From contig NC_022043.1 in assembly GCF_000444995.1 (NCBI RefSeq), positions 124,001 through 188,000 on the forward strand: DNA of 64,000 bases. Direction: 5' to 3'. Position numbers and translations under genes: made by a program. How positions within the stretch are numbered: position 1 is the first letter of the stretch; each line of letters begins with the position of its first letter. This DNA comes from Paracoccus aminophilus JCM 7686. Lineage in GTDB: Bacteria; Pseudomonadota; Alphaproteobacteria; Rhodobacterales; Rhodobacteraceae. Of the stretch, positions 43,363 to 51,487 are shown piece after piece. Under the pieces are notes generated by a model. That model saw only the letters and a list, made by a program, of their open reading frames with translations, was not told the DNA's origin and did not search any database.

Positions 43363-44139
43363 ATGAAAATCGGCATTATCGGCGCAACCGGATGGCTTGG
43401 ATCGGCACTTGGCCGCAGGCTTCTTGCAAATAAGATCGTCCAGGAAGACGACCTGATCCTTTTCAACCGCTCGGGTCCGCGCGCCGATTATCACGGTTGC
43501 CGTGGCGTGATCTGGGCACGCGATATCACGGATCTTGCGCGCCGAAGCGAGGTGATCGTGGTTTCGGTCAGGCCGGAAGATTGGCCGGGGCTGGGGCTGA
43601 TCGCCCCGGACCGGCTGGTCCTTTCCTTCATGGCGGGCGTGCGCATCGCGGCACTTGCTGCCACGCAGGGCCGCGTCATCCGCGCCATGCCGAACGCAGC
43701 GGCCGAGATTGGGCGCTCATATTCGCCCTTCTTCGCAGCGCCAGAGGCCACCGCACTAGATCGCGAACGGACCCGGCGGATCATCTCGGCCATCGGCACG
43801 ACAGATGAGCTCAGTTCTGAAGCGCAGGTTGATGTGATGACGGCCCTTCCCGGCTCGGGTGCCGCTTACCCTGCGCTGCTGGCCGAGGCGATGCTGGGCT
43901 TTGCGCGTGAACAGGGTCTGAGCGAAGATATCGCCTGCCGCGCGGTCGCGGCCACGATTTCCGGTGGCGCCGAACTTCTGGCCGGGCGCATCGGGGAGGT
44001 CGGGGCGCTACTTGACGCTTATCGCGCCTATCGCGGACCAACCGGCGCGGGCATCGACCGCGCCATTGCCGAGGGCTTTTCGGGTGCTGTCAAAACCGCG
44101 CTGGTGGCTGCGACGAAAAAAGCCAGCGAGATGGGCTGA
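43363..44139 (+). CDS. Pyrroline-5-carboxylate reductase-like protein
   Basis: 258 residues from ATG 43363. Rossmann motif MKIGIIGATGWLGSALG, then VVSVRPEDWPGL and SFMAGVRIAAL, with the P5CR dimer domain LPGSGAAYPALLAEAMLGFA and ATISGGAELLA. Typical ProC has PGSGPAY; here it is PGSGAAY. The enzyme would interconvert proline and 1-pyrroline-5-carboxylate or act on a related imine. Co-directional with the TetR gene and divergent from an N-methylproline-demethylase-like enzyme, so the substrate may be an N-methylproline derivative (inference). Confidence 0.85.
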   Translation: MKIGIIGATGWLGSALGRRLLANKIVQEDDLILFNRSGPRADYHGCRGVIWARDITDLARRSEVIVVSVRPEDWPGLGLIAPDRLVLSFMAGVRIAALAATQGRVIRAMPNAAAEIGRSYSPFFAAPEATALDRERTRRIISAIGTTDELSSEAQVDVMTALPGSGAAYPALLAEAMLGFAREQGLSEDIACRAVAATISGGAELLAGRIGEVGALLDAYRAYRGPTGAGIDRAIAEGFSGAVKTALVAATKKASEMG

Positions 44140-44166
44140 CGGCGCCCTGTTCATCGGCGGACAGTC

Positions 44167-44343
44167 TCAGCCCAGCCAGAGATCGCGCAAAAGCGCCTGC
44201 GCCAGAAAGTCGACATCGGCGCCGTCGATACGAACCGCGCGGGCCTGACCCTCATAGCTCACATGCAGCATATTGCCGACGATTTCGAACCGGCCGGAAA
44301 TCGGCGCAGTCCCGCGGGGGGTCAAGATGACACTGCCTTGCAT
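44167..44343 (-). CDS. Small hypothetical protein
   Basis: 58 residues from ATG 44343 with AAGGA upstream. Sequence pattern (SVILTPRGTAPISGRFEIVGNMLHVSYEG, in part) suggests a small beta-rich cytoplasmic protein; there is no signal peptide or cysteine. It converges on the ProC-like gene. I do not recognise a family. Confidence 0.5.
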   Translation of the reverse strand: MQGSVILTPRGTAPISGRFEIVGNMLHVSYEGQARAVRIDGADVDFLAQALLRDLWLG

Positions 44344-44691
44344 CGACTCAGTTCCTTTTCTTTTCTCTGGAGGAAAGTCTGTGCGAGGAAGGCGGCACCT
44401 GGCAATTCCGACTTTAGGACAGGATGCCCGCATCTCATCCAGTCGTCAGAGAGGCCGAATTTGCGTCCGTCTTTAGCCCTTTGGGTGCGCGAGGCGTATT
44501 CTATAATTTACATTATAATATGTATTTAACTACATAATATATAATAATTATTTTTAATGTAATCTTTCAGAAATCGCGAAACCGCCTGACCGGGCGCAAG
44601 CCGCCGATCTCGCCTGATCGCCCACCATCTGTTCAGCCGGACTTTCTGTCGTTAGCATCCCACGCGCCACGACCGGAAACCGATACCCGAG
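44344..44691. other. Intergenic region with AT-rich island
   Basis: 348 bases. Bases 44498-44566 are almost pure A/T in a GC-rich genome and include two TATAAT hexamers (44502-44507, 44514-44519) and an imperfect palindrome around ATGTA-TTTAAC-TACAT (44519-44534). It is the likely promoter and silencer target of the TPR/glycosyltransferase gene. Confidence 0.5.
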
Positions 44692-45861
44692 ATGCCGCCC
44701 TCGTTTCAGGACCTTGCTAGTGCCGCTTCGGCCCGCCGCGCTGCCGGAGATTTTCTGGCCGCAGCCAAGATCTATCGCGACGCCGCTCGGCGCTTTCCCA
44801 GCAGCAGCGCAGGGCTTTTCGTCGGCATTTGCCTGCGCGATGCCGGAGACACCGAGGCCGCGCTGACCGCGTTGAAGGCCTATACGGCACATCATCCGCA
44901 GGATTTCGACGGCTGGACCACGCTTGGCATCTCGCTGAAAGCGCTCGACCGAAATGCAGATGCGGCGACGGCCCTGCAAAAAGCGCTCGACCTGCGCAAC
45001 GACCCGGCCGCGCGCAATACGCTTGTGACTGCGCTCTGGCGCGCCAACCGGATGGCCGAAGCGAAAGCCGAGGGGCTGGTCAATCTTGCGCTCAAGGACG
45101 ATCTGGCACTGCAAACCTTCATGGCCTCGCCCTTTCGCGCCAACCGCCTGAGCCCGGATCGCAAGGGCTTTGATCCCGAAAACCGCCGCCGCAATGTGAT
45201 TGCCTTTTCGCTTTGGGGCGACCGGCCCGAATATGTCACCGGCGCCATCGTCAACGCTCAGATCGCACCCCATCTTTATATGGGCTGGACCCCGCGCTTT
45301 TACTGCGACACCAGCGTGCCCGCCGATGCACGCGAGATCTTGCAGGCTTACGGCGCCGAGGTGATCCTGATGGAGCAGCCCGCGCATCGCGATATCCGCC
45401 CGATGTGGCGCTTTTTGGCCTCGGATGATCCCGAGGTGAATGTCTTTCTCTGCCGCGATGCCGATTCCCGCCTCAATGCGAAAGAGCTGATCGCGGTGCA
45501 GGACTGGCTGCGCTCTGGCAAGCCCTTCCACATCATGCGCGATCACATCTATCACATGGAGCTGATTCTCGCCGGAATGTGGGGCGGGCAGGCCGGAGTC
45601 CTCCCGCCGCTCGGCGACTGGCTTGCGGCCGCGAAACGCGAAAAGGTCTTAACTTATTTCGACAACCGCTTCGGAGATCAGGCCTTTCTGGCGGATATGA
45701 TCTGGCCGCTGATCCGCAATGCCGCGCTCATCCATGACAGCGTTTATGGCTATCCCTCGGCACGCGCCTTTCCCGATGCCTATGATCTGCCCGGGCTGGT
45801 TCATGTCGGAGGCAGCGTCAAGGCCATGCCACATTGGTCGACTTACCCCCGCGCAAACTGA
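44692..45861 (+). CDS. TPR-repeat protein with glycosyltransferase-like domain
   Basis: 389 residues. Residues 1-140 form about four tetratricopeptide repeats (AGDFLAAAKIYRDAARRFP, AGDTEAALTALKAYTAHHP, ALDRNADAATALQKALDL, in turn). Residues 165-389 look like a nucleotide-diphospho-sugar domain: NVIAFSLWGDRPEYVTGAIVN, then VNVFLCRDADSRLNAKE with a DxD-type acidic motif. Such proteins are common in Rhodobacterales surface-glycan loci. AT-rich islands flank it on both sides. No partner genes are adjacent, and the acceptor is unknown. Confidence 0.75.
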   Translation: MPPSFQDLASAASARRAAGDFLAAAKIYRDAARRFPSSSAGLFVGICLRDAGDTEAALTALKAYTAHHPQDFDGWTTLGISLKALDRNADAATALQKALDLRNDPAARNTLVTALWRANRMAEAKAEGLVNLALKDDLALQTFMASPFRANRLSPDRKGFDPENRRRNVIAFSLWGDRPEYVTGAIVNAQIAPHLYMGWTPRFYCDTSVPADAREILQAYGAEVILMEQPAHRDIRPMWRFLASDDPEVNVFLCRDADSRLNAKELIAVQDWLRSGKPFHIMRDHIYHMELILAGMWGGQAGVLPPLGDWLAAAKREKVLTYFDNRFGDQAFLADMIWPLIRNAALIHDSVYGYPSARAFPDAYDLPGLVHVGGSVKAMPHWSTYPRAN

Positions 45862-45917
45862 ACGCGATGTTCGCAAAATCGGACCCGGCCAAGGCTAAGC
45901 GCCTCTGGCGGGGCGAT

Positions 45918-46005
45918 ATTTTATCTCTAAATTAGATACGACATTTCGCGTAATTAATTGTTTTATATTATATGTTATAAGTTGATATTTTTATATCTTC
46001 ACTGT
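45918..46005. other. AT-rich island downstream of the TPR/glycosyltransferase gene
   Basis: This second A/T-dominated stretch mirrors the one at 44498-44566 on the other side of the gene. It contains AATTAATTG, TATTATAT and a direct repeat ATCTTCAC. It may carry the promoter of the small exported protein at 46074. Confidence 0.45.
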
Positions 46006-46073
46006 TATCTTCACCTCCGCTCCGCCTTTCTTCCCGCTTGCCGGTCAAGGTTTTCTTGCGCTAGAGAGGATCC

Positions 46074-46436
46074 ATGCTCTGGACCGGACCGCTCCGCCCT
46101 CTTTGCTTGGCGCTGATTGCGCTGGTAGCCCTCGCGCTTGGCGCGGTTGGGGGGGCGCATCGCGTGCCCTCGCTCGAAAGCCTTCAGCTTCAGGCCTATA
46201 GCGCGCAGGGGCTGTCGGTTGATCTCTGCGGCCACGGCGACGATCAGGCCCCGGCCATCCAAGGCTGCCCGGTGTGCACGCTGGTCGGTCAGGCGGTTCT
46301 GCCGCCGCAGGGCGAAAGCCTAATCGCCCATGAGCGCCGCTTCTACCGCGTCACCTATCTGCCAGAGGCCGAGCAAGCCGCGCATCGCCCGCGCGACCCG
46401 GCCAATCTTCAGCGCGGACCACCGCTTCCGGCCTGA
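46074..46436 (+). CDS. Small exported protein with CxxC motif (DUF2946-like)
   Basis: 120 residues. Signal peptide or membrane anchor at 8-28, then VDLCGHGDD and GCPVCTLVGQAVLP, the CPxC pattern of DUF2946-type proteins found next to PepSY and TonB-dependent receptor genes and linked to copper or haem/iron handling. It precedes the PepSY gene by 92 bases with a strong hairpin between. Assignment by motif and context only. Confidence 0.6.
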   Translation: MLWTGPLRPLCLALIALVALALGAVGGAHRVPSLESLQLQAYSAQGLSVDLCGHGDDQAPAIQGCPVCTLVGQAVLPPQGESLIAHERRFYRVTYLPEAEQAAHRPRDPANLQRGPPLPA

Positions 46437-46464
46437 ACGGGCCCTTGAGAGCCCGCTTTTCTGA

Positions 46465-46482
46465 CGCGACCTTCCGGTCGCG
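46465..46482 (+). terminator. Hairpin between the CxxC protein and the PepSY gene
   Basis: CGCGACC (46465-46471), loop TTCC, GGTCGCG (46476-46482) form a perfect 7-bp stem. No T-run follows; it may be an attenuator or a processing/stability element inside a two-gene unit. Confidence 0.5.
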
Positions 46483-46528
46483 CCACCACGGCGCATGCCG
46501 GCTCCCCATTCAGATCCGGAAATCAACC

Positions 46529-47893
46529 ATGACTGACACCACCTTCTCCGCTCCGAGAAGTGCCGCCTCGACAGGTGCTTGGCGCGCCTTCCTGATGCGA
46601 ATGCATTTCTACATCGGCCTTCTGGTCGGCCCCTTCCTGTTCGTCGCCGCGCTGACCGGCACGCTCTATGTCCTGACCCCGCAAATCGAGCGCATGATCT
46701 ACAGCGATGCGTTGCACACCGCGACCACCGGCACGCCCCAACCTCTGGGCGAACAGATCAAAGCCGCACGCAAGCTGGGCGGCGACGGCCCGATCAAGGC
46801 GGTTCGCCCCGCCCCCGCAGCGGGAGAGACCACCCGCGTGATGTTCGTGGACAGCAGGCTCGGCCCCTCCGAGACGCGCACGATCTTTGTCGATCCGGTC
46901 ACGCTCAACCTGCGCGGCGACATGACGACTTATGGCACCTCGGGCATCCTGCCCTTCCGCACCGCGCTGGATTATCTGCATCAGAGCCTGATGCTCGGCG
47001 ATTGGGGGCGCTATTACAGCGAACTCGCGGCGTCTTGGCTTTGGGTGGTGACGCTTGGCGGCGTGCTGCTGTGGGCGGGCGGTTCGCGGCGCCGTCGCAA
47101 GCTGGCCGAGATGCCGAAGCCACAGCGCCTGCGTTGGGTCCACGCCACCATCGGCGTTTCGGCAGCGATCGTCCTGCTGTTTCTCTCGGTCACCGGCCTG
47201 ACTTGGTCGCAGGCGGCGGGCGCGCGCATCGATCAGCTGCGCGGCGCTTTGGGTTGGGTCACGCCTTCGGTTGATCTCTCGCTCGACGGCAGTGGCATGA
47301 GCGCGGGCGAACATGCCGAGCATCTGGCGGCGGCGGCCGACATGCTCGACAAAACCGGGCCAGAGCTGGACGATTATTACGATGTCGCCATGACGTCGGC
47401 GCAATATGAGGGGCTCGATTCCCCCTATCTCGAGATCCGCCCGCCGCAACCCGGCAAGGCATGGCTGGTCACCGAATATGATCGCAGCTGGCCGACGCAG
47501 GTTGATGCCATGGCAGTTGATCCGGTCATGTTCACCGTGACAAGTCAGGCCAATTTCAAAGACTTCCCGCTGATTCCTAAACTCATCCGTTGGGGAATCG
47601 ACGCGCATATGGGCGTGCTCTTCGGTCTGCCCAACCAGATCCTGATGGCCGCTGTCGGCATCGCGCTGATGTTTTCGACCGTTTACGGCTATCGTATCTG
47701 GTGGCTGCGTCGCCCCGTGCCCGGCGCGCTTCCGCAAACGCTGACCGCAAGTTGGGCCCGGCTGGGTCTGGTCGGCCGCCTTGTTGTGCTTCTGATCGGC
47801 GCGGGCCTCGCCTGGGCGCTGCCTGTCCTTGGCGTGAGCCTGATCCTCTTCCTTCTGATCGATCTGACCCGCTGGAAACTGGCGAGCGCCTGA
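46529..47893 (+). CDS. PepSY-associated transmembrane protein (putative siderophore/ferric reductase)
   Basis: 454 residues from ATG 46529. Four membrane segments: MHFYIGLLVGPFLFVAALTG at about 24-43, another near 168-188, 213-232 and 365-390, with two hydrophobic C-terminal helices after that. PepSY-like periplasmic parts lie between segments. HFYIG and the YLHQSLMLG and DAHMGVLFGLPNQ motifs place histidines near the membrane, as in b-haem ferric reductases of the FsrB/PepSY_TM family. Follows the CxxC protein. No TonB receptor is next to it. Confidence 0.85.
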   Translation: MTDTTFSAPRSAASTGAWRAFLMRMHFYIGLLVGPFLFVAALTGTLYVLTPQIERMIYSDALHTATTGTPQPLGEQIKAARKLGGDGPIKAVRPAPAAGETTRVMFVDSRLGPSETRTIFVDPVTLNLRGDMTTYGTSGILPFRTALDYLHQSLMLGDWGRYYSELAASWLWVVTLGGVLLWAGGSRRRRKLAEMPKPQRLRWVHATIGVSAAIVLLFLSVTGLTWSQAAGARIDQLRGALGWVTPSVDLSLDGSGMSAGEHAEHLAAAADMLDKTGPELDDYYDVAMTSAQYEGLDSPYLEIRPPQPGKAWLVTEYDRSWPTQVDAMAVDPVMFTVTSQANFKDFPLIPKLIRWGIDAHMGVLFGLPNQILMAAVGIALMFSTVYGYRIWWLRRPVPGALPQTLTASWARLGLVGRLVVLLIGAGLAWALPVLGVSLILFLLIDLTRWKLASA

Positions 47894-47902
47894 AAATGGA
47901 AA

Positions 47903-47924
47903 AGGGCCGGAGCAATCCGGCCCT
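47903..47924 (-). terminator. Shared terminator between PepSY and sugE genes
   Basis: AGGGCCGG (47903-47910), AGCAAT, CCGGCCCT (47917-47924). On the minus strand the stem is followed by TTTTCCATTTT, so it is a Rho-independent terminator for sugE; it may also serve the plus-strand PepSY gene, which ends ten bases before. Confidence 0.8.
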
Positions 47925-47944
47925 GTCCTTCAGATATTGCGATC

Positions 47945-48262
47945 TCAGCTTGCCGAGAGCTTCATCAGCACAAGCCCCGCGACGATCAGCACCGCGGCGG
48001 CAATCCGCATCGGCGTTACCGCCTCGCCCAGGACGGTGATCCCGACCAGAAACGCCCCGACCGCGCCAATGCCGGTCCAGATCGTATAGGCCGTGCCCAG
48101 AGGCAAGGTCCGCATCGCGACCGCGAGCAGCCAGAAGCTGCCGATCATCGCGATCACCATGATCGCGGTCGGACCGAGCCGCGAGAAGCCATGCGATTGC
48201 TTCATCGCATAGGCCCAAATAATTTCGAGAATTCCTGCGAAGGAAAGATACACCCAAGCCAT
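47945..48262 (-). CDS. sugE: Guanidinium exporter, SMR family
   Basis: 105 residues, four membrane segments, with the proton/guanidinium-binding Glu13 in GILEIIWAYAMKQS and the Gdx signature AYTIWTGIGAVGAF. Known SugE/Gdx proteins exchange guanidinium for protons. Ribosome site TTGGAG seven bases before ATG. It is controlled by a guanidine-II riboswitch directly upstream, which supports the substrate assignment. No guanidine carboxylase is seen nearby, so detoxification by export is the likely role. Confidence 0.95.
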   Translation of the reverse strand: MAWVYLSFAGILEIIWAYAMKQSHGFSRLGPTAIMVIAMIGSFWLLAVAMRTLPLGTAYTIWTGIGAVGAFLVGITVLGEAVTPMRIAAAVLIVAGLVLMKLSAS

Positions 48263-48280
48263 CGACCAACTCCAATGTTG

Positions 48281-48341
48281 TCAGGTCGTCCTGAGTGGAT
48301 ATGACCTGCCCATAGGAAAAAGGCCGGTGGGGTCGTCCCCG
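48281..48341 (-). ncRNA. Guanidine-II (mini-ykkC) riboswitch
   Basis: On the minus strand two hairpins with identical ACGA loops: GGGG-ACGA-CCCC (48340-48329) and TCAGG-ACGA-CCTGA (48294-48281), 34 bases apart, which is the defining structure of the class. They lie 18 bases upstream of the sugE start. In the linker CAGGTC (48308-48303) can pair with GACCTG (48287-48282), which would break the second hairpin, a plausible off/on alternative. Confidence 0.93.
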
Positions 48342-48411
48342 TTCCCGAATGATTTAGCCTTTTGGCCGCTTCCGGGCAAGGCAATGCTTAAAATGCGCGG
48401 GATCTAAGCCG

Positions 48412-48437
48412 GGATGGTTGCCCGATGGCAACCATCC
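48412..48437 (-). terminator. Terminator hairpin after tex
   Basis: GGATGGTTGCC (48412-48422), loop CGAT, GGCAACCATCC (48427-48437), a perfect 11-bp stem 9 bases beyond the tex stop. No T-run follows on the minus strand. Confidence 0.65.
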
Positions 48438-48446
48438 GCACAGGGC

Positions 48447-50765
48447 TCAGTTCTTGCGCAGCGCGTTCAGAAGGGCGGCGCCAAGCGCGCTCGGAGCTTC
48501 GTTCTGGGCGGATTTGGGCGCGGATTGGAATTTGCTTTGCCCTTTGGGCGCCGCGCCGCGCGTTGCGGGCTTTTCTGTGGTCGGACGCGCGCCCGCCTCG
48601 GCACCGCCGTCTTTGCGCATCGACAAAGCGATCCGCTTGCGGGGAATGTCGATCTCGGTCACGCGCACCTTGACGACATCGCCCGCCTTCACGACCTCAT
48701 GCGCATCCTTGATGAAGCGGTCGGCGAGCTGGCTGATATGGACGAGCCCGTCCTGATGCACGCCAATATCGACGAAGGCCCCGAAGGCCGCGACATTGGT
48801 GACCGTGCCTTCCAGCAGCATCCCGACCTTGAGATCCTTGATGCTCTCGACCCCATCGGCAAAGCTTGCAGTGACGAAATCGGGGCGGGGATCGCGGCCG
48901 GGTTTTTCCAGCTCGGCAAAGATGTCGCGCACCGTCGGCAGACCGAATGTCTCATCGACGAATTGTTCGGCGCGAATGCCGGCCAGCGCGCCCGATTGCC
49001 CCATCAAGGCGCGGATATCGCGCCCGCAGGCCGCGACGATGCGCCGGGCGACGCCGTAAGCCTCGGGATGAACCGCCGAAGCGTCGAGCGGCTCGGCCCC
49101 TTCGCGGATGCGCAGAAAACCGGCCGCCTGCTCGAAGGCGCGGGGACCAAGGCCCGTGACTTTCAGCAGCGCCTTGCGCGAGGGGAAGGCGCCATTGGCA
49201 TCGCGATAGGTGACAATATTCTGCGCAAGGCTCGGCCCCAGCCCCACGACATGGGACAAAAGCGAGGCCGATGCCGTGTTCAGATCGACCCCGACCGCGT
49301 TCACCGCATCTTCGACCACCGCCTCAAGCGCGCGGGTCAGTTGGCGCTGATCCACATCATGTTGATATTGCCCGACGCCAATCGATTCCGGCGGGATCTT
49401 GACCAGTTCCGCCAGCGGATCCTGCAAGCGCCGCGCGATCGAGGCCGCGCCGCGCAGGCTGACATCGAGATCGGGGAACTCCTTCGCCGCCAGCTCCGAG
49501 GCCGAATAGACCGAGGCCCCGGCTTCAGAAACCACAACCTTCGTCGGCGCTTTGACCGTCTTCGGGAGGCGCTTGAGCACTTCGGCGACCAGACGTTCCG
49601 TCTCGCGGCTGGCGGTGCCATTGCCGATGGCGATGAGTTCGATCTTGTAGCGCGCGATCAGCGCCAAAAGCGCGGCCTCCGCGCCCTGCACATCCATGCG
49701 CGGCTGGAAGGGATAAATCGTCGTCGTCTCGACCAGCTTGCCGGTCGCATCAACGACCGCGACCTTCACGCCGGTGCGGATGCCCGGATCCAGCCCGATG
49801 GTCGGACGCGCGCCCGCCGGGGCAGAGAAGAGCAAGTCCTTGAGATTGCGGCCAAAGACCTTGATCGCATCCTCATGAGCGCGGCGGCGCAGCTCGGTCA
49901 GAAGGTCGATATACATCGTATTCGACAGCTTCACCCGCCAGGTCCAGCCCGCGACATTGCGCAACCATTGATCGCCCGGACGCTCGCCCAGATCGCCGAT
50001 GCTGGCCGCGACCATGCGCTCGGCCTTGGGCGCGCCGGTTTCAGCCTCGGGAGAGATGTCGATGGTCACGACCTCTTCCTTGGCCGCGCGCAACACCGCC
50101 AGAGCCCGGTGCGAGGGCATGTCGGCCCATTTTTCGTGGTGGTCGAAGTAATCGGAAAACTTCGCCCCGGCTTCTTCCTTGCCCGGAGAGACCTTGACCG
50201 TCACTTGCGCCTCGGCGCGCATGAACTCACGCAACCGCCCGAGCAGCGTCGCATTCTCGGCGAGCTCCTCGGCCAAAATATCGCGCGCGCCATCCAAGGC
50301 GGCTTTGGCATCCGCGACATTCTCGGTCAGAAAGCCACCCGCGAGGGCTTGCGGATCCAGTCCGCGATTTTCTTGAATTTTGCGGAGAAGCGGTTCTAAG
50401 CCATTCTCGCGTGCGATCATCGCCTTGGTGCGGCGCTTGGGTTTGAAGGGCAAATAAATATCTTCGAGCGTGGCTTTGGTTTCCGCCTGCGCGATCGCCC
50501 GGGCAAGATCATCCGTCAGCTTGCCCTGCTCCTTGATCGAATTGAGGATCGTGGCGCGCCGCGCTTCCATCTCGCGCAGATAGGTCAGGCGCTCGGCCAG
50601 CGTGCGCAACTGCGTGTCATCGAGCCCGCCCGTCACCTCTTTGCGGTAGCGCGCGACGAAGGGCACCGTCGCGCCCCCGTCCAGAAGCTCGACCGCCGCC
50701 GTGACCTGAGCGGGACCGGCGCCGATTTCGGTGGCGATGGTGCGGGCAATACGGGCGGCGTCCAT
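48447..50765 (-). CDS. tex: Tex-family transcription accessory / RNA-binding protein
   Basis: 772 residues, the usual Tex length. N-terminal Tex domain (VPFVARYRKEVTGGLDDTQLR), a YqgF/RuvC-like domain (TIGLDPGIRTGVKVAVVDATG), a helix-hairpin-helix region (HVVGLGPSLAQNIVTYRD), and a C-terminal S1 RNA-binding domain (GTVTNVAAFGAFVDIGVHQDGLVHIS). Ends in a basic, low-complexity tail. Tex binds RNA and RNA polymerase and influences transcription elongation. Single gene, with its own terminator hairpin. Confidence 0.97.
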   Translation of the reverse strand: MDAARIARTIATEIGAGPAQVTAAVELLDGGATVPFVARYRKEVTGGLDDTQLRTLAERLTYLREMEARRATILNSIKEQGKLTDDLARAIAQAETKATLEDIYLPFKPKRRTKAMIARENGLEPLLRKIQENRGLDPQALAGGFLTENVADAKAALDGARDILAEELAENATLLGRLREFMRAEAQVTVKVSPGKEEAGAKFSDYFDHHEKWADMPSHRALAVLRAAKEEVVTIDISPEAETGAPKAERMVAASIGDLGERPGDQWLRNVAGWTWRVKLSNTMYIDLLTELRRRAHEDAIKVFGRNLKDLLFSAPAGARPTIGLDPGIRTGVKVAVVDATGKLVETTTIYPFQPRMDVQGAEAALLALIARYKIELIAIGNGTASRETERLVAEVLKRLPKTVKAPTKVVVSEAGASVYSASELAAKEFPDLDVSLRGAASIARRLQDPLAELVKIPPESIGVGQYQHDVDQRQLTRALEAVVEDAVNAVGVDLNTASASLLSHVVGLGPSLAQNIVTYRDANGAFPSRKALLKVTGLGPRAFEQAAGFLRIREGAEPLDASAVHPEAYGVARRIVAACGRDIRALMGQSGALAGIRAEQFVDETFGLPTVRDIFAELEKPGRDPRPDFVTASFADGVESIKDLKVGMLLEGTVTNVAAFGAFVDIGVHQDGLVHISQLADRFIKDAHEVVKAGDVVKVRVTEIDIPRKRIALSMRKDGGAEAGARPTTEKPATRGAAPKGQSKFQSAPKSAQNEAPSALGAALLNALRKN

Positions 50766-51105
50766 GGTCTCTCCTGTCAGATCAGAGAGACCGTTCTAAC
50801 CGCTCCGCCCTGCCCGATCCAGAAGAAGCTTTACGCCACGGCGCAGGCGGCAAGAAAGCGCGGCGATTCGCCGCCAAATCGCATCGCATACTCCGGCGGG
50901 AGATCCGCCGAAGCCGGTGAATTTCATTTTTTGAACTGTGTTCATTAATTTTACTTAACGTAAATTAACCGCGCCGCATTTTTTGTTATGCCCGCGCTCA
51001 AAACGAGCGCATCCTCAACCTATCGGAGATATGCGCATAGGGTGAGATGGAGACTAGCGCGCATTTTCTAGGTTTTTGACGAGTTTCGCTCTACTGGAGG
51101 ATGTG
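50766..51105. other. Divergent intergenic region between tex and a small membrane protein
   Basis: 340 bases. The centre (50920-51000) is AT-rich and contains a 13-bp palindrome TGAAC-TGT-GTTCA (50932-50944) and three TTAA words spaced ten bases apart (next entry). Otherwise no feature is seen. Confidence 0.5.
50945..50968. promoter_or_regulatory. Three TTAA half-sites at 10-bp spacing
   Basis: TTAA begins at 50945, 50955 and 50965, one helical turn apart; the outer ones are part of an inverted repeat TTAATTT/AAATTAA. CtrA sites in alphaproteobacteria are TTAA-N7-TTAA, one base wider than the N6 seen here, so this is a variant at best. Confidence 0.3.
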
Positions 51106-51471
51106 ATGTCGGACAAAGGCAATCTTGAAGCTCGGAAATGGGCCTCTGGCATGCTGGGGCTTTCTGCAGCCATTCTGGCCTTCGCGGCGGTGTTGACGCT
51201 GCCAGCCGCGCCCCTGGGCTCGGAGATCTCGCTCGATTGGACACGCAGCTTTGCTTACGGGCTCGACCGGATAGACTCTTGGGCGCTGTTTCTCGCCCCG
51301 GCGGTTCTGGTGGTGATCGGTCTTGCGGCGCGTTTGGGCAAGATTTTGATCCCCGGCAAGATGGGGCCGCGCCATGTGCTTTGGACGGCGCTGACCGTGC
51401 TGATCCTGATCGCGGCGGCAGGCCAATATCTTCTGGTGCGCGATGCCTTCCAGATGGCGCGGGGCTTTTAA
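51106..51471 (+). CDS. Small inner-membrane protein of unknown function
   Basis: 121 residues from ATG 51106, chosen because CTGGAGG lies five bases upstream. Three hydrophobic segments (about 17-38, 58-77, 92-110) with short loops and no cysteines. I do not recognise a family. It ends 16 bases from the convergent phnE-like gene. Confidence 0.6.
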   Translation: MSDKGNLEARKWASGMLGLSAAILAFAAVLTLPAAPLGSEISLDWTRSFAYGLDRIDSWALFLAPAVLVVIGLAARLGKILIPGKMGPRHVLWTALTVLILIAAAGQYLLVRDAFQMARGF

Positions 51472-51487
51472 GAGCCCCGGCCTCTTC

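Noticed and set aside
48414..50399. Plus-strand open frame of 661 codons
   Set aside because: Antisense shadow of tex.
50932..50944. LexA (SOS) box
   Set aside because: The GAAC/GTTC arms are separated by three bases, not the four or the direct N7 spacing used by LexA proteins, and neither neighbour is an SOS gene.
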